64,000 nt of DNA from Actinomycetospora corticicola. GTDB taxonomy: Bacteria > Actinomycetota > Actinomycetes > Mycobacteriales > Pseudonocardiaceae. Positions 57,101 through 63,189 of this stretch are shown one piece after another. The first letter of the stretch is position 1. The number at the start of each line of letters is the position of its first letter. A program made the translations under genes and the position numbers. The notes under the pieces were generated by a model that had not been told where the DNA came from, did no database searches, and saw only the letters and a list, made by a program, of their open reading frames with translations. The stretch covers positions 2,914,001-2,978,000 of the forward strand of contig NZ_JACCBN010000001.1 in the NCBI RefSeq assembly GCF_013409505.1. Direction: 5' to 3'.

Positions 57101-57521
57101 GCAGCACCGCCGCCAGCACGAGCGCCGGGAGGTAGGAGGTGAACCAGGCGCGCAGGTCGTCGACGCCCCCGGCGGCGAGTTCCCGACGACGGGTCGCGCC
57201 CGGGTCGCCCCGCTCGGCGTCGACGTCGCGGGCGTCGAGGAGCCGCTCGCGCTGCGGTTCCACCACCCGCGTCGCGGTCCCGGCGGCCACCCACGGCGAC
57301 ACCGCCGCCACCAGCGCCCGCACCAGCACCGCCCCGACCAGCCACGCGATCTCGGTGGTCGGGCGCCCCCCACCGACCAACGACGCGACGAGCAGCCCGG
57401 CCGCGACCAGCGCGACCGCGTCCGCCACCGCACCGGCCACGCCCAGCACCACCTGCGCCGCCACCCCGGGCAGCGCCGGCCGCGCCAGGCGCAGCAGCCG
57501 GGGGTCGACCGGCCCGCTCAC
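54111..57521 (-). CDS. cydDC: Fused CydD-CydC thiol-reductant ABC exporter
   Basis: 1136-aa fusion of the two halves of the glutathione/cysteine exporter needed for cytochrome bd assembly. CydD half: membrane domain 1-300, Walker A GESGAGKTT, signature VSAGQRE, Walker B VLLDEPTAHLD. CydC half: membrane domain about 545-850, Walker A GVSGSGKST, signature ISGGERR, Walker B WLLDEPTEGLD. Both ATP sites look intact. The junction between halves carries REGNPGATRALEGSPHASG from a palindromic element (55933-55983). The CydC interdomain linker contains a duplicated VPPLTS[DE]VSRSP unit and Gly/Asp-rich sequence. The GTG start at 57521 overlaps cydB (GTGA). Confidence 0.93.
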   Translation of the reverse strand: MSGPVDPRLLRLARPALPGVAAQVVLGVAGAVADAVALVAAGLLVASLVGGGRPTTEIAWLVGAVLVRALVAAVSPWVAAGTATRVVEPQRERLLDARDVDAERGDPGATRRRELAAGGVDDLRAWFTSYLPALVLAAVLPPLVLVGLFLADRTSAVIVLVTLPLLPVFAALIGWVTEKRAAAQWAAGERLSGHVLDVVTGLATLRLFGRARRQVDEVARTGEAHRRATASVLRVAFLSTTALDLVATVSVGLVAVSAGLRVVDGSLGLAPALVAILLAPEAYRPIREVGSRFHDAQVPSGLVSAARGPGDRPGAAGVRASAVRVRYPQRRADALVLDSLEVAPGEVVALAGESGAGKTTLLRVLAGAIRADEGTVAVGGPVQYLPQRPTLPHARTVGEALGSSDRSVLDALDLPFDVDASLAEEGGSVSAGQRERLALARVLVALEADPRQTVLLDEPTAHLDAATEARVLDLLRAAAARGAAVLLVAHRPAALAAADRVVTLARPSGPPVPREGNPGATRALEGSPHASGAGSRRGFRTAGGVALGAGSVLAGLVLTAASTWLIVRADARPPVLTLSIAVVIVRGTAVLRPLLRYLERLVTHDDALARVAGWRRALVAVLVDRVPGAVAGRRGDLLARAVDDVDVRLDGLVRGRQPVLVAALVLPVVLLVAWLAVPATLPALVVGLGVAGVAVPLLAAGLARRDGPVLDRAGDRLRAAVVETLAAREELVVRDRDDVLAVPRARAADLDRARRRAAVHEGLLDGVAHLALGVTTVGAALAAVSLEASPELVGIVVLLPTALAGTVLALPGAARALVRGRQARARTEVLASVPPPAADPADDSCVPPLTSDVSRSPRSVERLGVPDVSRVPPLTSEVSRSPRSTGDDGRGDDGRGVGGRSVALDASEEPSTQGHATPAAVTVHGLTAGWGARQALRDVDLDLPPGARVGVTGVSGSGKSTLAAVLLKFLDPASGRVTIDGVDVRDLPGDEVRRRIGLLGDHDHVFTTSVRRNLLLAAPDADDERLHAALRRVHLDGWVATLGDGLDTVIGPGSISGGERRRLAAARLVLAGPGVWLLDEPTEGLDVATAQALMADLLAGDHTVLLLTHRPEGLDRMDTVLELVDGELRSGALVAS
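54875..54988. repeat. Direct repeats with internal palindrome in the CydC linker
   Basis: Two 39-bp copies (54875-54913 and 54950-54988) identical at 38 positions, spaced 75 nt apart so the frame is kept. The second copy contains GCTGACGTCCGACGTCAGC, a palindrome with a one-base centre; the first differs there by one base. They encode the duplicated VPPLTS[DE]VSRSP peptide. Confidence 0.8.
55933..55983. repeat. Palindromic element in frame inside cydDC (family 2, copy 2)
   Basis: Perfect 16-bp arms GCGTGAGGGGAACCCT/AGGGTTCCCCTCACGC around AGCGCTCTTGTGG. It matches the element at 17493-17542 and is read in the same frame, encoding REGNPGATRALEGSPHASG. It sits exactly in the hinge between the CydD and CydC halves. 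Confidence 0.85.
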
Positions 57522-58507
57522 GCCGTCACCCGCTCACTGGCCACCCGCCGCCGGAACACCCAGTACGAGAACGCCTGGTACGCGATCACCCCGGGCAGGA
57601 TCAGCACCGCGCCGACCGTGATCACCGTCAGCGCGTACGGCGAGGCGGCCGCCCCGGAGATCGTCAACGACGACGCCGGGTCGAGCGTGGAGGGCAGCAC
57701 GACCGGCACGTGCGCGGTGAAGGCCGCCACCACGGCGCCGACCACGCCGAGCGTCGCCGCGGCGAACGCGGTGCCCTCGTACCGCCACGCGGCGGCGACG
57801 GCCGCGGCCAGGGCGAGCAGCGCGACGACCCCGGCGAACAGGGCCGCCAGGCCGCCCACGACCACCGCGACGCCGGCGGCGACCACGCCGGCCGCCACCG
57901 CCGACCCGACCGCCACCCGCCGCGCCCGTACCCGGACCGGCCCGGTGGTGCGCAGGCCCAGGAACGTCGCGCCCTGCACCAGCGCGGCGAGGACGCCGAG
58001 CACCGCACCCGCGAGCGCCGGTCCCGAGACCAACGGCGCCAGCGACCGCTCGAGACCGGTCCCGACGACGGCGCCGGTCGGGTCGAGCGCGAGCCCCGTC
58101 ATCGCGACGGCGACGACCGCGCCGAACAGACCCGCCGTCAGGAAGGAGGAGACCGCGAGCGCGACCTCGCAGCGCCGCCGCCAGACCGGGGTGTCGACCT
58201 TGCCGCGGAACTCGATCGCGACGCCGCGGGCGGCGAGGGCCAGCAGCACCAGCACCATCGGCAGGTAGAGCCCGGAGAGGAGCGCGGCGTACCAGTCGGG
58301 GAAGGCCGCGAAGGTGACGCCGATCGCGGCGACCAGCCAGACCTCGTTGCCGTCCCACACCGGGCCGACGGTGCGGATCGCCGCACCGCGCTCGTGGTCG
58401 TCCCGCCCGAGGGCCGGGGCGAGCATCCCGACCCCGAAGTCGAAGCCCTCGAGCGCGAAGAACAGCACCCAGCACAGGACCGCGAGGGCGAACCAGAGGA
58501 TCTCCAT
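57518..58507 (-). CDS. cydB: Cytochrome bd ubiquinol/menaquinol oxidase subunit II
   Basis: 329-aa membrane subunit with about eight helices. Family motifs: ALEGFDFGVGML near residue 20 and GPVWDGNEVWLVAA near residue 48, carrying the acidic residues of the proton pathway. Together with CydA it forms the high-affinity terminal oxidase that reduces O2 without pumping protons. ATG at 58507 shares one base with the cydA stop (TGATG). Confidence 0.95.
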   Translation of the reverse strand: MEILWFALAVLCWVLFFALEGFDFGVGMLAPALGRDDHERGAAIRTVGPVWDGNEVWLVAAIGVTFAAFPDWYAALLSGLYLPMVLVLLALAARGVAIEFRGKVDTPVWRRRCEVALAVSSFLTAGLFGAVVAVAMTGLALDPTGAVVGTGLERSLAPLVSGPALAGAVLGVLAALVQGATFLGLRTTGPVRVRARRVAVGSAVAAGVVAAGVAVVVGGLAALFAGVVALLALAAAVAAAWRYEGTAFAAATLGVVGAVVAAFTAHVPVVLPSTLDPASSLTISGAAASPYALTVITVGAVLILPGVIAYQAFSYWVFRRRVASERVTA

Positions 58508-59919
58508 CAGTAGCTCATCTCCAGCACGGGCTCGGGCTTCTCCTGCGGTCCCGACGACGGGTGCAGCGGCGCGGGCTCCAGCCGCGAGACGTGCAGCACG
58601 AGGCGGACCCAGACGACCGCGAGGACGCCGTAGACCAGGGCGAACCCGGCGAGCGAGGCCACCAGCTCGACGGGGGTGAGGGTGGGTGAGACGCCGTCAC
58701 GGGTCTGGAAGAGGCCGAACACGAGCCAGGGCTGGCGGGCGGTCTCGGTGAACAGCCAGCCGAAGGTCGCGGCGGCGGTGGGCAGGACGGGCAGGGTCCA
58801 CAGGAAGCGCAGCAGCCAGCGGTCGGCGAACCACGCGGGCGTGAACTCGCGGCCGCGGCGGGTGCGCCAGAGGACGTAGGCGGCCACCGCGGCGGCGACC
58901 ATCCCGAGCCCGATCATCAGCCGGAACGTCCAGTAGGCGACCGGGATCCAGGGGGTGTAGTCCCCGGGGCCGAACTGCAGCTCGTACTGCCGCTGCAGGT
59001 CGTCGATGCCCCGCACGGTGGCGGTCGGGTCGCCGGTGGCGAGGAAGCTCAGCAGCCAGGGGACGTCGAGCGACCACGGCTCCTGCCAGCCGGGGAGCTG
59101 GAAGGCGAACAGGCTGAACGGGGCGTGCGAGGTGGTCTCGTAGAGCGCCTCCGCGGCGGCCATCTTCATCGGCTGCACCTCGGTCATCACCTTGCCCAGC
59201 AGGTCGCCGGTGAGGCTGACCGCGGCGCCGCCGACCAGGGTGGTCCAGGCGCCGACCCGGGCGAGGAGCCGCCAGGTCGGGCCCTGCGCGGCGTCGTCCC
59301 GGCGCCGCCACAGACCGATCGCCATCAGCAGTGCGCCGCCCGCCATGAAGGCCCCCGCGATGGTGTGCGGGAAGGAGGCGACGACGACGGGGTTGGTCAG
59401 CAGCGCGGTGAAGCTGCCGAGCACGGCGCGCCCGGTCGCCGGGTCGATCGTCGCGCCGACCGGGTGCTGCATGAACGCGTTGGCCGCGAGGATCACGTAC
59501 GCCGAGATGAGGGTGCCGACGGCGACCACCCAGATCGTCGCGAGGTGCAGCCCGGGGCGGAGCCGGTCGCGGCCGAACCACCACAGGCCCAGGAACGTGG
59601 CCTCGAGGAAGAACGCGAGCATGCCCTCGATCGCGAGCGTGGGGCCGAAGACGTCGCCGTAGTACTGCGCGAACGCCGACCACGAGAGTCCGAACTGGAA
59701 CTCCTGGACGAGGCCGGTCACCACCCCGACGGCGAAGGTCGCCATCAGCAGCTTCCCGGCCAACATGGTGGCCCGCGAGTACCGCTCGTCCCTGGTGCGC
59801 CACCACATCGTCTGCAGGCCCGCCGTCAACGCCGAGAGCGAGATCGACAGCGGGACGAACAGGTAGTGGTAGACGGTGACGACGGCGAACTGCAGGCGTG
59901 AGAGCTCCAGTGCGGTCAC
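58507..59919 (-). CDS. cydA: Cytochrome bd ubiquinol/menaquinol oxidase subunit I
   Basis: 470-aa heme-bearing subunit. His18 in VTVYHYLFVPLS corresponds to the high-spin heme ligand of E. coli CydA; the EFQFGLSWSAFAQYYGDVFG and EGMLAFFLEATFLGLWWFG segments and a short Q-loop (around GWQEPWSLD) are typical of Gram-positive type enzymes. The GTG at 59919 has AGGAGG seven bases upstream. First gene of cydA-cydB-cydDC; the promoter region is shared with the divergent BlaI-type repressor. Confidence 0.95.
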   Translation of the reverse strand: MTALELSRLQFAVVTVYHYLFVPLSISLSALTAGLQTMWWRTRDERYSRATMLAGKLLMATFAVGVVTGLVQEFQFGLSWSAFAQYYGDVFGPTLAIEGMLAFFLEATFLGLWWFGRDRLRPGLHLATIWVVAVGTLISAYVILAANAFMQHPVGATIDPATGRAVLGSFTALLTNPVVVASFPHTIAGAFMAGGALLMAIGLWRRRDDAAQGPTWRLLARVGAWTTLVGGAAVSLTGDLLGKVMTEVQPMKMAAAEALYETTSHAPFSLFAFQLPGWQEPWSLDVPWLLSFLATGDPTATVRGIDDLQRQYELQFGPGDYTPWIPVAYWTFRLMIGLGMVAAAVAAYVLWRTRRGREFTPAWFADRWLLRFLWTLPVLPTAAATFGWLFTETARQPWLVFGLFQTRDGVSPTLTPVELVASLAGFALVYGVLAVVWVRLVLHVSRLEPAPLHPSSGPQEKPEPVLEMSY

Positions 59920-59936
59920 GACCCGACCTCCTGTCG

Positions 59937-59987
59937 ACTACGACGCTTCGTAGTACCTACGACCGACGGTAGTACGACAGGTGTCGT
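59937..59987. promoter_or_regulatory. Cluster of BlaI-like operator palindromes between cydA and the repressor gene
   Basis: Overlapping inverted repeats: ACTACGA-N4-TCGTAGT (59937-59954), TCGTAGTACCTACGA (59948-59962) and ACGACAGGTGTCGT (59974-59987). The GACA-N2-TGTC core resembles BlaI/MecI operators. The position suggests control of the repressor pair and possibly of the cyd operon. Binding is inferred. Confidence 0.5.
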
Positions 59988-60020
59988 TGATACATCGTGT
60001 CGCTGGGTACACTCCTTCGC

Positions 60021-60392
60021 GTGGCCCTCGGAGAGCTCGAACGCGCGGTCATGGCGCAGCTGTGGTCGGCCGAGGAGCCGCTCACGGTCCGCGACGTGCA
60101 CGATCGACTGGAGCGGGAGCTCGCCTACACCACCGTGATGACCGTCCTGGGCCGGCTGGCCAAGAAAGGGCTGGTCAGGCAGGAACGGGACGGCAAGGCC
60201 TATCGCTACGCGGCCGCGTCGAGCCGCGAGCAGATGGCCGCGGAGCTGATGCTCGACGCGCTCGGGGACGTCGGGGAGGACCGCACGGCCGCGCTCGTCG
60301 CCTTCGTCGACCGGGTCGGCCCCGAGGAGGCCGAGGCGTTGCGCCGCGCGCTCGACACGCCGCCGAGCGGCACGCCGCGCCCGGCCGGCTGA
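60021..60392 (+). CDS. BlaI/MecI/CopY-family transcriptional repressor
   Basis: 123-aa winged-helix repressor of the BlaI class: LGELERAVMAQLWSAEEPLTVRDVHDRLERELAYTTVMTVLGRLAKKGLVRQERDGKAYRYAAA is the complete DNA-binding domain, followed by a dimerisation tail. Such proteins are inactivated by proteolysis triggered by a BlaR1/M56 sensor, and the next plus-strand gene is an M56 peptidase. Start set at the GTG 60021 because TACACT (60008-60013) lies 7 nt upstream, fitting a leaderless mRNA; an in-frame GTG at 59997 would overlap the promoter. Confidence 0.88.
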   Translation: MALGELERAVMAQLWSAEEPLTVRDVHDRLERELAYTTVMTVLGRLAKKGLVRQERDGKAYRYAAASSREQMAAELMLDALGDVGEDRTAALVAFVDRVGPEEAEALRRALDTPPSGTPRPAG

Positions 60393-60439
60393 TCACCCGA
60401 GTCGTGAGAACCGCCACCCACGCGCCACACTGACGTCCC

Positions 60440-61360
60440 ATGGCGTCGGTGTGGCTGACGGGGATCGCCCTCGTCCTCGCCGGGCCCGTGCCCGCCCTGC
60501 TGGCCCGGGCCCGCTGGACCCGGTCCGTGCCCCGCGCGGCGATCGTGCTCTGGCAGTCGGTGGCCGTCGCGGCGGTGCTGGCCGCCGTCGGGAGCGCCCT
60601 CGCCGCGCCGGAGGCCCTGCTGCGCGTGTTCCTCCACCCGGAGGAGCGCACCGGGGTGGCCCTCGCGGTCGCGGTGGGGGCGGCGGCGGTGCTCGCCGGC
60701 CTCATCGTGGTGCGCCTCGTGGTGGTGCTGGTCCTGCTCGCCGTGCGCACCCGGGTCCGCCGGGCGCGCCACCGCGACATGGTGGACCTGCTCGCGCGCG
60801 CCGACCGGGGTGACGCCGTCGGCGCGCTGCGGGCCGGCACCGTGCGGGTGCTCGACGGCGCCGTGCCGTTCGCCTACTGCGTGCCCGGGCGGGTCGGCCG
60901 GGAGGGCCGGGTGGTGCTGACCGGCGCGGCCCTCGACACGCTCTGCCCGAACGAGCTCCGCGCCGTGATCGCCCACGAACAGGCCCACCTCGACGCCCGC
61001 CACGATCTCGTGCGGGAGGGCTTCACCGCGCTGCACAAGGCCTTCCCCGTGATCGTGCGCAGCCGCGAGGCCCGCGACACGGTGGCCCTGCTGCTCGAGA
61101 TGCTCGCCGACGACGCGGGCCGGCGCCGGCACGGCGACGCCGCGATGGCGGGCGCGCTCGACGCGTTCGCCTCCACCGGACGGGCGGGCTACGGCACCGA
61201 CGTGGTGGAGCGCCTCGAACGCATCCGCTCCCACGTCCGCGGCGGACGCGCACTCGCCGTCGGGACCTACCTCGCGGCCGTGGCGCTCGTCGTCGTCCCC
61301 ACGATCACCATCGTCGTCCCCTGGCTCGCCGACGCCCTGCCCGTCGTCGGCATCCGCTGA
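60440..61360 (+). CDS. M56-family (BlaR1/MecR1-like) membrane metallopeptidase
   Basis: 306-aa membrane zinc peptidase. Hydrophobic segments at about 5-22, 36-56, 73-100 and a C-terminal one near 275-295 frame a cytosolic domain with the zinc motif HEQAH (AVIAHEQAHLDARHD). No penicillin-binding sensor domain is attached, so the signal differs from that of BlaR1. Likely partner of the BlaI-type repressor 47 nt upstream; the pair's position beside cydA suggests a respiration or envelope-stress signal. Confidence 0.87.
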   Translation: MASVWLTGIALVLAGPVPALLARARWTRSVPRAAIVLWQSVAVAAVLAAVGSALAAPEALLRVFLHPEERTGVALAVAVGAAAVLAGLIVVRLVVVLVLLAVRTRVRRARHRDMVDLLARADRGDAVGALRAGTVRVLDGAVPFAYCVPGRVGREGRVVLTGAALDTLCPNELRAVIAHEQAHLDARHDLVREGFTALHKAFPVIVRSREARDTVALLLEMLADDAGRRRHGDAAMAGALDAFASTGRAGYGTDVVERLERIRSHVRGGRALAVGTYLAAVALVVVPTITIVVPWLADALPVVGIR

Positions 61361-61369
61361 GCTCCGCCG

Positions 61370-61528
61370 TCACGGCTCCGGCCGCCCGCCGGGCCACTCG
61401 CGCATCGTCCCGCGCCGACCGCGGTGCGCGCCCCGGCACCTCCGGCGGTGCCGTCGCCACCGCCCCGCGTAGTCCGCCCCCTGCAGCAGGGCCAGCACCG
61501 TGACCGCCCACCAACACAGCACGGCCAC
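61370..61528 (-). CDS. Possible small single-span membrane protein
   Basis: 52-aa frame after meaB on the same strand: one hydrophobic stretch (VAVLCWWAVTVLALLQGADYAG) followed by a strongly basic tail. GTG start with AGAGGGGGT upstream. It has no recognised family and lies in a 230-nt gap that otherwise holds a copy of a short repeat (61547-61574). It could equally be non-coding. Confidence 0.3.
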   Translation of the reverse strand: MAVLCWWAVTVLALLQGADYAGRWRRHRRRCRGAHRGRRGTMREWPGGRPEP

Positions 61529-61593
61529 CCCCTCTCGCCCGACCGGGGTCGAGCTCCCGCTCCGCTCCGTCTCCGGCGGGGCGGACCGTACAC

Positions 61594-62565
61594 TCACCCC
61601 CCGTCAACCTCGGCCGCCGAACGCAGCCGGTCGGCCGCGACGAACGGGTCGAGCCCGCCGGTCGCCACCTCCCCCGCGAGCGTGTCCAGCGCCGCCGACC
61701 CGGAGACGGCCCGCAGCTGTGCCCGCAGGTCGGCCAGCGCGATCGCCTCGATCTCCGCCCGCGCCCGCCGCCGTCGGCCCTCGTCGCCCCGGCCGTGGGC
61801 GTCCATCCACGCCCGGTGGGCGTCGATCGCGGCCAGCAGCTCGTCGATCCCGCGCCCGGCCGAGGCCACGGTCCGCACGACGGGGGCCCGCCACTGCGGG
61901 CCGGTCCCCCGCCGGCCCATCGCCATGGCGTTCTCGATCTCCCGGACGGTGGCCTCGGCGCCCTCGCGGTCGGCCTTGTTGACCCCGAACACGTCGGCGA
62001 TCTCGAGGATCCCGGCCTTCGTCGCCTGGATGCCGTCGCCCATCCCCGGCGCCAGCAGCACGACGGTGGTGTCGGCCAGCGCGACCACCTCCACCTCGGA
62101 CTGACCGACCCCCACGGTCTCGACCAGCACCACGTCACATCCGGCCGCGTCGAGCACCCGCAACGCCTGCGGCGCCGCCGCCGACAGCCCGCCGAGGTGG
62201 CCGCGGGTGGCCATCGAGCGGATGAACACGCCCGGGTCGGTCGCGTGCTCGGCCATCCGCACGCGGTCGCCGAGCAGGGCACCGCCGGTGAACGGGGAGC
62301 TGGGGTCGACGGCGAGCACCCCGACCCGTCGTCCGGACCGGCGCAGCTCCCCCACCAGCGCGGACGTCGTGGTCGACTTGCCCACCCCGGGGGACCCGGT
62401 GAGCCCGACGACGAGGGCGTGGCCCGCGTGGGGGGCGAGCTCGGCGGCGAGCTCCCGCACGGCGGGCCCGCCGTCCTCCACCATCGACACGAGCTGGGCG
62501 ACGGCGCGCGGGGAGCCCTCACGGGCACGGGAGACGAGGTCGGACAGGTCCGGCACGCCCGGCAT
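61594..62565 (-). CDS. meaB: Methylmalonyl-CoA mutase-associated GTPase MeaB
   Basis: 323-aa G3E-family P-loop GTPase that guards and reloads the B12 cofactor of acyl-CoA mutases. Seen: Walker A GSPGVGKST (about residues 57-65), base-switch AVDPSSPFTGGALLGDRVRM, Walker B VETVGVGQSEVEV and the guanine-specific NKAD. ATG at 62565 gives the usual family length; a GTG 11 codons earlier is possible. No mutase gene is in the window, but the epimerase and crotonyl-CoA reductase next door support a methylmalonyl/ethylmalonyl-CoA context. Confidence 0.93.
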   Translation of the reverse strand: MPGVPDLSDLVSRAREGSPRAVAQLVSMVEDGGPAVRELAAELAPHAGHALVVGLTGSPGVGKSTTTSALVGELRRSGRRVGVLAVDPSSPFTGGALLGDRVRMAEHATDPGVFIRSMATRGHLGGLSAAAPQALRVLDAAGCDVVLVETVGVGQSEVEVVALADTTVVLLAPGMGDGIQATKAGILEIADVFGVNKADREGAEATVREIENAMAMGRRGTGPQWRAPVVRTVASAGRGIDELLAAIDAHRAWMDAHGRGDEGRRRRARAEIEAIALADLRAQLRAVSGSAALDTLAGEVATGGLDPFVAADRLRSAAEVDGG

Positions 62566-62631
62566 CCTGGCACCGACCCCCCGGGCGGACAGGGTCACCC
62601 ACCCGAGGTCGGGGTGGTGGCCGTCACCTGC

Positions 62632-62659
62632 TTGGTGTCGCGATTCAGTCGCTTAGTGT
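62632..62659 (+). promoter_or_regulatory. Promoter of the methylmalonyl-CoA epimerase gene
   Basis: TTGGTG (62632-62637), 16-nt spacer, TAGTGT (62654-62659), then 7 nt to the ATG at 62667. The best -35/-10 pair seen in the window, and consistent with a leaderless transcript. Confidence 0.6.
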
Positions 62660-62666
62660 CCCGAGC

Positions 62667-63116
62667 ATGACTGCACAGCTCGACGCAGCGGTCGGCATCG
62701 TGGCCGTGGACCACGTCGGGATCGCCGTACCGGACCTCGACGAGGCGATCGCCTGGTACGCCCGCACGCTCGGCCTCGAGGCGACGCACACCGAGACCAA
62801 CGAGGAGCAGGGCGTCCGCGAGGCGATGCTCCACGCGCCCGACGACCCCTCCGGCACCGCGATCCAGCTGCTCGCGCCGCTGAACGAGTCCTCCACGATC
62901 GCGAAGTTCATCGACCGCAACGGCCCCGGCCTCCAGCAGGTGGCCTACCGCGTGCGCGACGTCGAGGACACCGCCGCGAAGCTGCGCGAGAAGGGCGTCC
63001 GGCTGCTCTACGAGCAGGCCCGCCGCGGCACCGCCGACTCCCGCGTGAACTTCGTCCACCCGAAGGACGCCGGCGGCGTGCTCGTCGAGCTGGTCCAACC
63101 GGCCGCCGGCCACTGA
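62667..63116 (+). CDS. Methylmalonyl-CoA epimerase
   Basis: 149-aa vicinal-oxygen-chelate (glyoxalase-fold) protein interconverting (2R)- and (2S)-methylmalonyl-CoA. Metal-ligand positions are visible: His in VDHVGIAVPDL, Gln in AIQLLAPL, His-type region in GPGLQQVAYRV and the C-terminal Glu in GVLVELVQ. LQQVAY has Gln where many epimerases have LHHIAY, so the third metal ligand should be checked. Divergent from meaB and 73 nt before the crotonyl-CoA reductase gene. Confidence 0.87.
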   Translation: MTAQLDAAVGIVAVDHVGIAVPDLDEAIAWYARTLGLEATHTETNEEQGVREAMLHAPDDPSGTAIQLLAPLNESSTIAKFIDRNGPGLQQVAYRVRDVEDTAAKLREKGVRLLYEQARRGTADSRVNFVHPKDAGGVLVELVQPAAGH

Positions 63117-63189
63117 CGCACGTCACCCTTCTCGCTCTAGCTACTCGTCGGTAGCCTCACCGCACCCGACCACCCCGGAGGCAAGACCA

